From: Limnobacter sp.
GTDB taxonomy: Bacteria > Pseudomonadota > Gammaproteobacteria > Burkholderiales > Burkholderiaceae_B
Assembly (NCBI GenBank): GCA_029866125.1
Contig: JARWZZ010000007.1
Coordinates: forward strand, 186,001-250,000
Direction: 5' to 3'
Length of the DNA stretch: 64,000 bases
Below, one piece after another: positions 32,938-42,817 of the stretch (the stretch's first letter is position 1; every line of letters begins with the position of its first letter). The notes beneath the pieces are model-generated. The model was not told the DNA's origin. It searched no databases and worked only from the letters and a program-made list of their open reading frames with translations. Made by a program: the position numbers and the translations under genes.

Positions 32938-32974
32938 GTTGTTTGCGCAGTTTGATTGAGCTTAATCCGCTATT

Positions 32975-34711
32975 TTACAGCGTCGAGGGGGTTATAGGTT
33001 GGGTTTTCTCGGCAGAGGTGGTCAGTCTCATGGCCTGCGCCATGGCAGCATGAAAATCCGCTTGCATTTGATGGGGCTCAAGCTGAGCCTTGAAGCCACT
33101 GCGTTCAAACAGGGATTGAGCCTGTTTGTTAAGGCCCGCGAAAATCAGAATACCCCCGCGCAGGCGCAGGTCGTTCTCCAATTCTTGAAGGCATTCCAGC
33201 GCTGTGGTGTCGATGGATATGGTTTGATGCATTTCCAGAATCAGTACTTTGGGTGTTTGAGGCACTTGCAGCATGTTTTCAATTTTACCCACCACTGCGA
33301 AAAACAGTGAGCCGTAAATGTGACGGGCAACGATGCCCCGCTCCTCCTCGTGTGCTTGGAGTGCCATTGGGGTGAATTCAGTCAGCGTGGACACGCGGTA
33401 AATAAAGAAAACGGCAGCCAAAATGAGGCCCACTTCAACGGCCACGGTCAGGTCCACAACCACGGTCAGTAAAAATGTAGCCACCATGATGATGCGGTAC
33501 ACCATGTGGTACTGCTTGAGTTTGGGGAATTCGCGCCATTCACCCATGTTGTAGGCCACAAACATAAGGATGGCTGACAACACGGCCAAGGGAATATGTT
33601 CAGCCAGCGGCGCGGCTGCCAGCATAACAATCAACAGTATGAGGGCATGAACCACCCCGGCAATGGGCGAGTTGCCGCCCGAGCGTACATTGGTGACTGT
33701 GCGGGCAATGGTGCCTGTTGCAGGCATTCCGCCAAACAGGGGTGAGGCCATGTTGGCGAGGCCTTGGGCCATCAACTCCTGATTGGGGTCGTGTTTTTGA
33801 TGGGTAAGCCCGTCAGCCACCCGAGCGCAGAGTAGGGACTCGATGGCGCACAGAAAGGCAATGGTGAGTGTGGGGCCAATCAGGTTTTGGGCAGTTTCTA
33901 GCTGTAAAACCGGAAAAGTGAATGCGGGCAGGGAGCGGGGTATTTCCCCAAAACGGCTGCCAATGGTTTCTACATCCAGATTTAAAAGGTAGGCAGCCAG
34001 TGTGCCGAACACCAGCACCAAGATGCTGCCAGGCACAGAACTCAGCAATTTGGGAAATGGGTTGTGGGGCTGTGTTTGCGCCAGTTTGCCAAACAACTTA
34101 GGCCATAAAAACAGAAACCCCAAGCAAATGCTGGCCAGTAGCATGGCGGTTACATTGATGGTGGGTAGGGCCTGAACAAGCTCCCAATTTCTTTGAAAAA
34201 AATGGGTGCTGTTGGAGGTGAAATCCAGACCGAGAAAATCTTTGATTTGCGACAGGGCAATCAGCACCGCAATGCCGTTGGTAAAGCCGATGACGATGCC
34301 AACGGGTATTAGCCGAACCAAGCTGCCCAAGCCTGTCCACCCCATGATGAACAACAAAATACCGGCCAACAAGGTGGAAATAATCAGAGTCGGTACGCCG
34401 TACTGGTTGACTATACCCAGTACCACCACAATGAAGGCACCCGCTGGGCCACCAATTTGTACGCTGGAACCCCCAAAAAGGGAAATGATGAGGCCTGCAA
34501 TAATGGCCGTGAAAAGCCCTGCTTGAGGTTCAAGCCCGCTGGCAATCGCGAATGCCATGGCCAAAGGCAGTGCGACTACTCCCACCGTAAGCCCGGCACC
34601 CAAATCTTTGACAAAACGCCCGCCGTTGTACCCTTTCAGGCTGTCGATGATTCGAGGCCGGAAAGGTTTGAGCTTAAGCGGTGATTCTTTGTGCTGTGAT
34701 TTGGGGTTCAT
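32975..34711 (-). CDS. SulP family inorganic anion transporter
   Basis: DLGAGLTVGVVALPLAMAFAIASGLEPQAGLFTAIIAG; C-terminal STAS domain. Confidence 0.92.
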   Translation of the reverse strand: MNPKSQHKESPLKLKPFRPRIIDSLKGYNGGRFVKDLGAGLTVGVVALPLAMAFAIASGLEPQAGLFTAIIAGLIISLFGGSSVQIGGPAGAFIVVVLGIVNQYGVPTLIISTLLAGILLFIMGWTGLGSLVRLIPVGIVIGFTNGIAVLIALSQIKDFLGLDFTSNSTHFFQRNWELVQALPTINVTAMLLASICLGFLFLWPKLFGKLAQTQPHNPFPKLLSSVPGSILVLVFGTLAAYLLNLDVETIGSRFGEIPRSLPAFTFPVLQLETAQNLIGPTLTIAFLCAIESLLCARVADGLTHQKHDPNQELMAQGLANMASPLFGGMPATGTIARTVTNVRSGGNSPIAGVVHALILLIVMLAAAPLAEHIPLAVLSAILMFVAYNMGEWREFPKLKQYHMVYRIIMVATFLLTVVVDLTVAVEVGLILAAVFFIYRVSTLTEFTPMALQAHEEERGIVARHIYGSLFFAVVGKIENMLQVPQTPKVLILEMHQTISIDTTALECLQELENDLRLRGGILIFAGLNKQAQSLFERSGFKAQLEPHQMQADFHAAMAQAMRLTTSAEKTQPITPSTL

Positions 34712-34752
34712 CTCAGTGTGGTCATCTCCGTGTGCTGAATGAGTTCGCTTCC

Positions 34753-36900
34753 TCAGCTGATTTTCATACCTGCCAAGGCTTTGCTGTGGGCGCTAAGGGC
34801 TGCCAAAGCGCTGTCATCATCGGCAGCAGCACACAAAACCATGCCTTCAGAAATGCCAAACTTCATTTTGCGCGGCGCTAGGTTTGCAACCACCACCACC
34901 TTTTGCCCGACCAGTTCTTCGGGTTTGTAGTGGGCGGCAATGCCCGAAAAAATATTGCGGGGTTTGGCTTCACCCAGGTCTACCGTCAGTTGCAGCAGTT
35001 TGGTAGAACCCTCAACCGCTTTGCATTCTTGAACCAGCCCGATGCGCAGGTCGATTTTAGCGAAGTCATCGATGGTGATGTAAGGCGAAACCGCGTCACC
35101 TTGGGCTGCAGAGGCCGAGGTTTTTGCCCCCTTGGAGGGCAGCGCTGTTGCCGTTGCTGTTGCCGTTGCTGTAGTAGCAGATTGAGCAGAAGATGCTGCA
35201 GGCGCAAGACTTTGCTTGTTGGCCTCAATCAAAGCGTCAATTTGCTTTTGGTCCACACGCTGCATCAGGTGCTTGAAGGGCTGAAGCGCTTGGGCAGAGC
35301 TTAAGGGTGTGTTGACGTCAGCCCAGTTTAGGCTGGCCACGCCCAAGAGGTTTTCAGCATTGGCGACCAACTGTGGCAACACTGGTTTGAGGTACAAACT
35401 GAGAACGCGGAAGGCTTCAAGGCAGACCGAGCATGCAATGTGCAATTGCTGGGCGGCCTCGGGCTTTTTGGCCAGTTCCCAAGGCTTTTCCTGATCCACA
35501 TAAATATTAATGTGGTCGGCGCAGGCCATGATTTCGCGAATGGCTTTGCCGTATTCACGGTCGTTGTAATGCCCGGCGATCACTTCCGCTTGCTTGCGCA
35601 ATTCCAACAACACGGGGTGCTGCATGGCGCTGTCCAGCACGCGGCCTTCAAACTGTTTGACCAAAAACCCTGCACTGCGGCTGGCAATGTTGATGAATTT
35701 ACCCACCAAGTCGCTGTTGACCCGTGCGCTGAAGTCGGTGAAGCTCAAATCCAAGTCTTCGGTGCTGGCATTCAGTTTGGCTGCAAAGTAGTAGCGCAGC
35801 CACTCGGGGTTCATGCCTTGTTTGATGTAGCTTTCAGCGGTGATGAATGTGCCGCGTGATTTGCTCATCTTGGCCCCATCAACCGTCAAAAAGCCGTGTG
35901 CATTGACTTTGGTGGGGGTGCGGAAGTTTGAAAACTCCAGCATGGCGGGCCAGAACAGGGCGTGAAAGTACAAAATGTCTTTGCCGATGAAGTGAATCAT
36001 TTCGGCGGTGCTGTCTTTGCGCAGGAAGTCGTCTGCATTCAAGCCGATGCGGTCGCACAGTTGCTTGAAGCTGGCGAAGTAACCCACGGGTGCATCCAGC
36101 CACACGTAGAAGTATTTGCCCGGCGCATCTGGAATTTCGAATCCGAAGTAGGGTGCATCGCGTGAAATGTCCCAATCGGCAAGTTTGCCACTGCCTTCTT
36201 CGCCCAACCATTCTTGCATTTTGCGGCTGGCTTCCACTTGTAAGCGGCCTTCAGACTGTGTCCATTGACGCAGAAAGTTTTCGCAACGTGGGTCTGACAG
36301 CTTGAAAAAGTAATGGTCTGAGCTTTTGCGCACGGGTGCTGCACCGGATACGGTGGAGTAGGCGTTTTTCAGTTCAGTCGGGTTGTAGGTTGCACCGCAC
36401 ACTTCACAGCTGTCGCCGTATTGGTCTTTGGCGTTGCACTTGGGGCATTCGCCTTTGATGAAGCGGTCGGGAAGGAACATTTCCTTGACTGGGTCGTAAA
36501 ACTGCTCGACGGATTTGGTTTGAATCAAGCCTTGATTGCGCAGTTCTTTGTAGATTTGTTCGCAGTAGGCTTTGTTCTCGGGCGCATTGGTGGAGTAGTA
36601 ATTGTCAAAGTTGACCAAGAAGCTTGCAAAGTCGCGTTGATGTTCTTGGCTGACGCGTTCAATCAATGCTTCGGGGCTGATGCCTTCCGACTGTGCCCGT
36701 AACATAACGGGGGTGCCGTGTGTGTCGTCCGCGCAAACGTAGTAAACCTCATTGCTTTGCATTTTTTGGAAGCGCACCCAAATGTCGGTCTGGATGTATT
36801 CAACCAGATGGCCAAGGTGGATGGCTCCGTTCGCGTAGGGCAGGGCGGAAGTGACAAGGATACGGCGTGGGGTTTTGTTGTGGCTTGCAGCGGCAGTCAT
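34753..36900 (-). CDS. metG: methionine--tRNA ligase
   Basis: [32 protein letters not shown]-terminal tRNA-binding domain. Start set at ATG 36898-36900; the longer ORF reads through the tRNA-Leu. Confidence 0.96.
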   Translation of the reverse strand: MTAAASHNKTPRRILVTSALPYANGAIHLGHLVEYIQTDIWVRFQKMQSNEVYYVCADDTHGTPVMLRAQSEGISPEALIERVSQEHQRDFASFLVNFDNYYSTNAPENKAYCEQIYKELRNQGLIQTKSVEQFYDPVKEMFLPDRFIKGECPKCNAKDQYGDSCEVCGATYNPTELKNAYSTVSGAAPVRKSSDHYFFKLSDPRCENFLRQWTQSEGRLQVEASRKMQEWLGEEGSGKLADWDISRDAPYFGFEIPDAPGKYFYVWLDAPVGYFASFKQLCDRIGLNADDFLRKDSTAEMIHFIGKDILYFHALFWPAMLEFSNFRTPTKVNAHGFLTVDGAKMSKSRGTFITAESYIKQGMNPEWLRYYFAAKLNASTEDLDLSFTDFSARVNSDLVGKFINIASRSAGFLVKQFEGRVLDSAMQHPVLLELRKQAEVIAGHYNDREYGKAIREIMACADHINIYVDQEKPWELAKKPEAAQQLHIACSVCLEAFRVLSLYLKPVLPQLVANAENLLGVASLNWADVNTPLSSAQALQPFKHLMQRVDQKQIDALIEANKQSLAPAASSAQSATTATATATATALPSKGAKTSASAAQGDAVSPYITIDDFAKIDLRIGLVQECKAVEGSTKLLQLTVDLGEAKPRNIFSGIAAHYKPEELVGQKVVVVANLAPRKMKFGISEGMVLCAAADDDSALAALSAHSKALAGMKIS

Positions 36901-36971
36901 TGGTGCACAGTCTAATCGTGTAGAGAACCGATATTGTACGCGATGATTGTGAGCGCGGACTGTGCCAGTTG

Positions 36972-37065
36972 TGGTGCCCGGGACCGGAATCGAACCGGTA
37001 CGCCCCTTATCCAGGTAAGCGGCAGATTTTAAGTCTGCTGTGTCTACCAATTTCACCACCCGGGC
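36972..37065 (-). tRNA. tRNA-Leu (anticodon TAA)
   Basis: Minus strand GCCCGGGTGGTGAAATTGGTAGACACAGCAGACTTAAAATCTGC...GGTTCGATTCCGGTCCCGGGCACCA; long variable arm and encoded CCA. Confidence 0.95.
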
Positions 37066-37142
37066 AACACAGGCGTGATTATAGGACAAATTTTGGCGTC
37101 TGTTTGCTCTGTTTGTGGAATGAGTCTGAAAAGCTGTAGACG

Positions 37143-37178
37143 TAAAAAAAGGGGAAGCGAACGCTTCCCCTTTTTTTA
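37143..37178. terminator. hairpin between tRNA genes
   Basis: AAAAAAAGGGGAAGCGAACGCTTCCCCTTTTTTT. Confidence 0.85.
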
Positions 37179-37182
37179 GATT

Positions 37183-37258
37183 TGGAGCGGGAAATGAGGC
37201 TCGAACTCACGACCTATACCTTGGCAAGGTATCGCTCTACCAACTGAGCTATTCCCGC
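37183..37258 (-). tRNA. tRNA-Gly (anticodon GCC), copy 2
   Basis: GCGGGAATAGCTCAGTTGGTAGAGCGATACCTTGCCAAGGTATAGGTCGTGAGTTCGAGCCTCATTTCCCGCTCCA. Confidence 0.96.
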
Positions 37259-37281
37259 TAAGTTTAACCTTAGCTAAAAAC

Positions 37282-37355
37282 TGGAGGCGGGGGTCGGAAT
37301 CGAACCGGCGTACACGGAGTTGCAGTCCGCTGCATGACCACTCTGCCACCCCGCC
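37282..37355 (-). tRNA. tRNA-Cys (anticodon GCA)
   Basis: GGCGGGGTGGCAGAGTGGTCATGCAGCGGACTGCAACTCCGTGTACGCCGGTTCGATTCCGACCCCCGCCTCCA. Confidence 0.96.
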
Positions 37356-37398
37356 AAGGGTGTCTGAATCGCAGGAGATTCAGGTTTTTTTACAATTA

Positions 37399-37427
37399 AA
37401 AAAGGGGAAGCTGAACTTCCCCTTTTT
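37399..37427. terminator. hairpin between tRNA genes
   Basis: AAAAAGGGGAAGCTGAACTTCCCCTTTTT. Confidence 0.8.
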
Positions 37428-37434
37428 CGGAATT

Positions 37435-37510
37435 TGGAGCGGGAGACGAGGTTCGAACTCGCGACCTCAACCTTGGCAAGGTTGCGCTCTACCAGCTGAG
37501 CTACTCCCGC
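37435..37510 (-). tRNA. tRNA-Gly (anticodon GCC), copy 1
   Basis: GCGGGAGTAGCTCAGCTGGTAGAGCGCAACCTTGCCAAGGTTGAGGTCGCGAGTTCGAACCTCGTCTCCCGCTCCA. Confidence 0.96.
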
Positions 37511-37727
37511 GTTTTTAGCGATTTGTTTGGTGCGCCTCGCTAAGAGAACGAAATTATAGCCAATTTTTACCAGATGTCAAAGTTATTTTGAAAATAATTT
37601 GAATAAGTTTGCATCAATGTATGGCTTATCACTCTACGAGCCCCTGTTTGTCTGCGCTCTTTGGTTGAAAAAAACTGCTAACTATTTGATTTAATTAAGC
37701 ACAGTTTCCTGCGTTAAGTTTCCTGCC

Positions 37728-38426
37728 TTAAGCGTTCGCTTTAAATTTTTCCCAACCCGCTTTGCGAAGTTCACATGCTGGGCACTTACCGCATCCGTAG
37801 CCCCAGTCGTTGACTGTGGTGTGGTCGCCAAAGTAGCAGGTGTGGGTGAGTTTATTCACAATGTCGAGCAGGGGTTCACCGCCCAGTTGTTCTGCCAGTT
37901 TGAATGTTTCTGATTTGTCGATCCACATCAAAGGCAATTCAAACCGAAAGTTGCTGGCCATGCCAATATTGGTGGCCACTTGAAGGGCCTTGAGGGCGTC
38001 CTCGCGGCAGTCTGGATAGCCTGAATAATCGGTTTGGCACATGCCGCCCACCAGTGTGGACAACCCGCGTCGGTAGGCCACGGCAGAGGAAATCATGAAA
38101 AACACCAAATTGCGGCCCGGCACAAAGGTGTTGGGCAGGCCGTTTTCCATGAGTTCAATTTCGCGCTCTTCAGTCAGAGCGCAGTCAGAAATTTGGCCCA
38201 GCCAGCCCAAATCGATGACCCGGTCTTCCCCCAGTTTGTGCGCCCACTGGGGAAAGGCCGCTTTGATGCCATCCACAATACGCTGCCTGCAGTCCAATTC
38301 CACACGGTGGCGTTGGCCGTAGTCAAAGCCAATTGTTTCCACATGCTCAAAATGTTGGAGTGCCCAAGCCAGGCAAACTGTGCTGTCTTGCCCGCCGGAA
38401 AAGAGTACGAGTGCTTTTCTGTTCAT
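37728..38426 (-). CDS. queC: 7-cyano-7-deazaguanine synthase
   Basis: [20 protein letters not shown]-terminal [19 protein letters not shown]. Confidence 0.95.
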   Translation of the reverse strand: MNRKALVLFSGGQDSTVCLAWALQHFEHVETIGFDYGQRHRVELDCRQRIVDGIKAAFPQWAHKLGEDRVIDLGWLGQISDCALTEEREIELMENGLPNTFVPGRNLVFFMISSAVAYRRGLSTLVGGMCQTDYSGYPDCREDALKALQVATNIGMASNFRFELPLMWIDKSETFKLAEQLGGEPLLDIVNKLTHTCYFGDHTTVNDWGYGCGKCPACELRKAGWEKFKANA

Positions 38427-38527
38427 AAAATGGTGTTGTGGGTTGGGTGGCTATAAGGTTAGCAGTGTCAATAAGCCGACATAACTGTCACGTTGCCAGT
38501 ATTGTAGGGGCAAATGCCACGGCCATG

Positions 38528-38551
38528 AAAAAGCCCCGACAGTGCGGGGCT
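38528..38551 (-). terminator. rho-independent terminator after the LuxR-type regulator
   Basis: Minus strand AGCCCCGCACTGTCGGGGCTTTTT. Confidence 0.75.
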
Positions 38552-38624
38552 AATCAAGGCCAAATAGCGAAGTAAATATGTATTTATTGTTGTCGCATTC
38601 GGTAGCGGTTTGCTTGCATCGACA

Positions 38625-39365
38625 CTATGCAGTCAACCCGGTCGATATTGCATATTTAACCAATTGAACACTGGAGTCAAGGCTTAGCTTTTGCAGCAAA
38701 CGGGCGCGGTAGGCGTCGATGGTGCGGGGTGAAACTTTCAGCAATTCAGCTATTTCGCGGCGTGGGCGGCCTTGGGCAATCAGGCTCAGCACTTGGCGTT
38801 CACGGCGTGTCAGTTGGGTGCCTTCTTCCCGGTTGTTCAACAAGTTGGCTTGATTGCGGTCGTCGGTAGTGCTGCCTTGGCCCATGTCGACGCGGGGTTC
38901 GCTGGACCTCAACAATTCTGCGGCCAAAAAACGGTTGCCGGTGGCCACGGTGTCAATCGCTTCACGCAGCGTTTCCACCGAGGATTGACGGCCCACGCAG
39001 GCCCATACGCCCGCTTTGAAGGACAGGGCTAGGATTTCTTGTGAGCTTCCTTCGCAAACCAGCACGATACGCACGTCTTCATAACGGTTGCCAATGTGCT
39101 TGACCACTTGTTCGCCGTGTGGGTTGGCCCGTTCAATGGTCACCACCACAATACGTGTTTCGGCTGTGGCAAGGTGTTCGTCAATTTCCCGAAGCGTCGT
39201 GCGGTTAGTCACGAACATAGGTTGCAAACTCACGGCTCGCTGATGTGTGAATGAAGAATGTTTTTCCTCACGCGCACCAGTGTGGCCCGACGTCAGCCCT
39301 TTCTCTATCTTTGCCATGTTCCCACCCGCATTTGACTGGTTTTCCCAGTTCGCTCTTGGATTCAT
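38625..39365 (-). CDS. LuxR-family regulator with atypical receiver-like N-terminal domain
   Basis: C-terminal LTRRERQVLSLIAQGRPRREIAELLKVSPRTIDAYRARLLQKL (LuxR HTH). N-terminal alternating hydrophobic pattern resembles a receiver without the usual acidic phosphorylation site. Confidence 0.85.
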   Translation of the reverse strand: MNPRANWENQSNAGGNMAKIEKGLTSGHTGAREEKHSSFTHQRAVSLQPMFVTNRTTLREIDEHLATAETRIVVVTIERANPHGEQVVKHIGNRYEDVRIVLVCEGSSQEILALSFKAGVWACVGRQSSVETLREAIDTVATGNRFLAAELLRSSEPRVDMGQGSTTDDRNQANLLNNREEGTQLTRRERQVLSLIAQGRPRREIAELLKVSPRTIDAYRARLLQKLSLDSSVQLVKYAISTGLTA

Positions 39366-39731
39366 TGTTGTACCGCCTCTTGTTCGGTGAAATTTATTAG
39401 CTTTCCGACTTATACCGGGGGCATTGCAAACTGGATTCACAGGTGATGTAAGAAAATCTCTGTGGTGGAAATGCAGGTGATTCACCTAATTTACTAGGAG
39501 CATTTAGCTTAATGATTGAATTACAAGTGCTGTGCAGTACCTGCAACTTTTGGTAGTATCACCCGATAAGGTGAAAAATAGTCCCACTATCGAGGTATTA
39601 AAAAATCAATATCCCCCTCGAATGAGTGGTTAAGGCGGGAAAATCCAACCTTTTCGAAGGATACGCAATCCCCCAAGCCACGTACATTAAGACCAAACAC
39701 CTCTCGCTAACTGGGAACGGACGGGCTAGTC

Positions 39732-40382
39732 TTGGAGACAGCAAATTTAAAAGCGGAACTCGCGACCCTCATCGAAGGGGTAGCCAACAAAGACCGCCGA
39801 GCATTTGAGCAGTTGTATCAGCTGACCTCAAGAAAAATGTTCGCGGTGGCTTTGCGCATTGTGCGAGAGCCTGGGCTAGCCCAAGATGTGTTGCAGGATG
39901 CTTACATTCGACTTTGGCGCTACGCTCACACCTTCAATGGAAAGCTGTCGGCGCCAGAAACCTGGTTGCATCAGGTGGTGAGAAATCGCGCCTTGGATTT
40001 GATCTCACAGCAGTCCAACAATGTCACATCCATTCCGATTGAGGAATTTGCCGAGACTGAAGAAGTCGAGGATTACTCCGAAGCCACTGAAGAGGCCAGC
40101 CACGACGGCCGCGAGCTGAAGGTGGTGATGCAAACTTGCCTTCAAAAGCTAGAAGGGAAATACCGACAGGTACTGACTCTTGCCTACAACCATGGCATGA
40201 GTCATGCGGAAATTGCTGACCACTTGTGCGTGCCACTGGGCACGGTAAAAACTTGGGCACGCCGCGGTTTGATGGAATTGAAAGTGGTGTACGACGAACA
40301 TGAGTCTGAACTTGAGAAGGCCTTGAGGGGGCGCGCCGAAGCGTACCGGGCTGACAGCAAGGCGACTGGATACATGGCCTAG
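39732..40382 (+). CDS. ECF-type RNA polymerase sigma factor
   Basis: DVLQDAYIRLWRYAHTFNG (region 2) and LAYNHGMSHAEIADHLCVPLGTVKTWARRGLMEL (region 4); TTG start. Confidence 0.88.
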   Translation: METANLKAELATLIEGVANKDRRAFEQLYQLTSRKMFAVALRIVREPGLAQDVLQDAYIRLWRYAHTFNGKLSAPETWLHQVVRNRALDLISQQSNNVTSIPIEEFAETEEVEDYSEATEEASHDGRELKVVMQTCLQKLEGKYRQVLTLAYNHGMSHAEIADHLCVPLGTVKTWARRGLMELKVVYDEHESELEKALRGRAEAYRADSKATGYMA

Positions 40383-40390
40383 GAGCAGAT

Positions 40391-40807
40391 ATGACTCAAG
40401 ATGAAAAAAACTGGCTGGCTGCGGATTACGCCTTGGGCGTGATGCGGGGTGCTGAAAAGGTGGCTTTTGAAGCCGAGTTGAAGCGCGACCGGGAATTGTC
40501 GCAACTGGTGCTGCAGTGGCAAGAACGTTTGACCTTGGTGCAACCCGGGCAGTCTGCCTTTTGCGCAAGCATGTCAGAGACGGAAATTGATGATGCTTTG
40601 GCCCGTGTGTTTGAGCGGGTTTGCGAAGCGGTAGGCAGTGAGTCAACCCAGCAGGCGGGTGCTTTAAATCCTTTAAGAAAATTGTCCAAAGAGCAGTTGG
40701 CAGCCATGCGCCCTGCGGTAGCAAGATTGATTGCGTCCTATCTGGTGCTTTTAGAGCGCTTGAAAGTTCAACAGGCCAGACAGGCGAGCCAAGCCGGCTT
40801 CGCGTAA
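40391..40807 (+). CDS. putative anti-sigma factor (RskA/anti-sigma-K-like N-terminal region)
   Basis: NWLAADYALGVMRGAEKVAFEAELKRDRELSQLVLQWQERL resembles the anti-sigma-K N-terminal domain; starts 9 bp after the sigma factor stop. Confidence 0.6.
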   Translation: MTQDEKNWLAADYALGVMRGAEKVAFEAELKRDRELSQLVLQWQERLTLVQPGQSAFCASMSETEIDDALARVFERVCEAVGSESTQQAGALNPLRKLSKEQLAAMRPAVARLIASYLVLLERLKVQQARQASQAGFA

Positions 40808-40816
40808 GGAATTTGT

Positions 40817-42799
40817 ATGGGTGTTCGGTATTTATTCAAAGAAAGGTTGGAATCATTTTGGAACTTCGGCCTCAAGCCGAGTGAAGAAAATGTAGTCAAT
40901 GGGGAATCCAAGGAAGAGGGGCAGACGGTCAAGTATGTGATCCGTGGCGCTTTTCCATTCCTCAAACGGGCGGCTTTGCTTTCTGTGTTTGTGAATTTGG
41001 TGGGCTTGTTTCCCGCGATTTTCTCCCTGCAAGTCTATGACCGGGTTATTTATCGCTCGGGGTTGAACACCCTGACTGCGCTGCTGATTGGCATGGGCAT
41101 TTTGCTGGCGGCAGATTTGATTTTACGCTCCTTCCGAGCTCGTGTGCTGCGTGTTGCTGCAGTGCGTATTGATGGCGAAATTGCCAGCCGTTTGATGAAC
41201 AAAGTTTTGTCCATCCCCCTGCGTGAATTGGAAGCAAAGTCCACCGCCCGTTGGTATGCCTTGTTCAAAGATGTGGACACGGTTCGCGTGGTGTGGAGCG
41301 GTGCGGTTGCCATGACGCTGCTTGACCTACCCTTTGCCATACTTGCCTTGGTGCTGATTGCAGCGCTGGCCTTGCCTGTATTGCCGGTTGTTTTAGTGGG
41401 ATTGTTGTGTTTGGCCACTTTGTCTTGGTACAGCTCTGGCGAGTTTCGTAAGCGCAGAGTAGAAGAATTTACCCGGGCACGCCGTCGAGATGAAGTGCTG
41501 GCTGAGGTGTGCCGTGGGCGCGAGGCCATTAAGGCTTTGGTTCAAGACGATTCAGCCAAACGCGCATGGGTTGGCAGTTATAACTCTTGGGTGCAGGAAT
41601 CGTTCCAGAAAAACGGTGAGATGGAAGACCAACGCGAGTTGTCAGTTTCCATCATGCTGGCTGTGAACATCGGTATTACAGCGGTGGGTGCCTTTGCGGT
41701 GATTAACCAATGGATGACTGTGGGTGGTTTGATCGCCTCCAATATGTTGGCATCCAAGGCGATTGGCCCATTGTCCGCATTGTCGGGCCATTGGAGGTCG
41801 ATTGCGCATTCCCGTGAAGCCACAGACCGTTTGAACCAGGTTTTTGATTCTGAAGAAGAAAAGCAAACCACAGGGCTGGATTTGCCCATGCCCGCAGGCG
41901 CTTTGCGACTTGAAAATGTGGTTTACCAACACGTAGGCGCCCAAAAAGCGGTGCTGAAAGGTGTGTCAGCCCAAATCGGCCCCCGTGGAATTTACGGTGT
42001 AGCCGGGGACAACGGGGCAGGTAAATCCACCTTGTTGAAAATTCTTCGCGGCTTGTATCAGCCCCAAAACGGACGGGTGTTGCTGGATGAATATGATTTG
42101 TCTCAGTTTTCCCGCCAAGAGCTTTCGCGCTGGATCAGCTTTTTGCCACAGACCTCCCAGTTGTTTGAAGGCACGATTGTAGAAAACCTGCGTCGCTCCA
42201 ACCCTGATGCCTCTGATGAACAAATCATCATGGCTGCGAAGCGGTCAGGCGCGCATGATTTCATCGCCAAATTGCCCGACGGTTACATGACCGAAGTGGG
42301 CGAGGGCGGTAACCGTTTGTCGGGTGGTCAACGCCGCAGGGTTGCCATCACGCAGGCTTTTTTGTCGGATGCACCAGTGTTGCTGATGGATGAGCCTACC
42401 AACGATTTGGACTTTGCGACTGAAACCCATTTGATGGCGGTGTTCAAGAGCTTGGCTCAGGCCAAAACCATCATCATGGTGACTCATTCAGTGCGGTTGA
42501 TGTCTATTTCCGAAAAAATCATCTACCTGGACAAGGAATCCAAGCTGCATGTGGGCTCTACACCTGAAATGTTGAAGCTGCTGTACGGCATCAATGTGCC
42601 TAAACCTGCAACTGCTGTTGCGCCTGCACAAACTGCAGCGGCGGCACAGCCTGCGGTTCAGCCCGCTGCTGCAACCGGCACCACCGGGGTTGCAGCCACT
42701 GGGACGGAACAAGCGCGCCGCGCCATACCTGCAACGCCTGCAGCCACTGCCACCCAAAATGCCTCCAGCGATGAAGGCGGCAAAGCAGCGCAAGCTTAA
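40817..42799 (+). CDS. type I secretion system permease/ATPase (HlyB/PrtD-like)
   Basis: FPAIFSLQVYDRVIYRSGLNTL TM region; GDNGAGKSTLLKIL, LSGGQRRRVAITQAFL, VLLMDEPTNDLD; Ala/Pro/Thr-rich C-terminal tail. Confidence 0.9.
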   Translation: MGVRYLFKERLESFWNFGLKPSEENVVNGESKEEGQTVKYVIRGAFPFLKRAALLSVFVNLVGLFPAIFSLQVYDRVIYRSGLNTLTALLIGMGILLAADLILRSFRARVLRVAAVRIDGEIASRLMNKVLSIPLRELEAKSTARWYALFKDVDTVRVVWSGAVAMTLLDLPFAILALVLIAALALPVLPVVLVGLLCLATLSWYSSGEFRKRRVEEFTRARRRDEVLAEVCRGREAIKALVQDDSAKRAWVGSYNSWVQESFQKNGEMEDQRELSVSIMLAVNIGITAVGAFAVINQWMTVGGLIASNMLASKAIGPLSALSGHWRSIAHSREATDRLNQVFDSEEEKQTTGLDLPMPAGALRLENVVYQHVGAQKAVLKGVSAQIGPRGIYGVAGDNGAGKSTLLKILRGLYQPQNGRVLLDEYDLSQFSRQELSRWISFLPQTSQLFEGTIVENLRRSNPDASDEQIIMAAKRSGAHDFIAKLPDGYMTEVGEGGNRLSGGQRRRVAITQAFLSDAPVLLMDEPTNDLDFATETHLMAVFKSLAQAKTIIMVTHSVRLMSISEKIIYLDKESKLHVGSTPEMLKLLYGINVPKPATAVAPAQTAAAAQPAVQPAAATGTTGVAATGTEQARRAIPATPAATATQNASSDEGGKAAQA

Positions 42800-42817
42800 A
42801 TTGATAGAGAGTTAGAA

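Noticed and set aside
36901-37089. N-terminal extension of MetG in the ORF track
   Set aside because: This part translates through tRNA-Leu; the canonical start is the ATG at 36898-36900.
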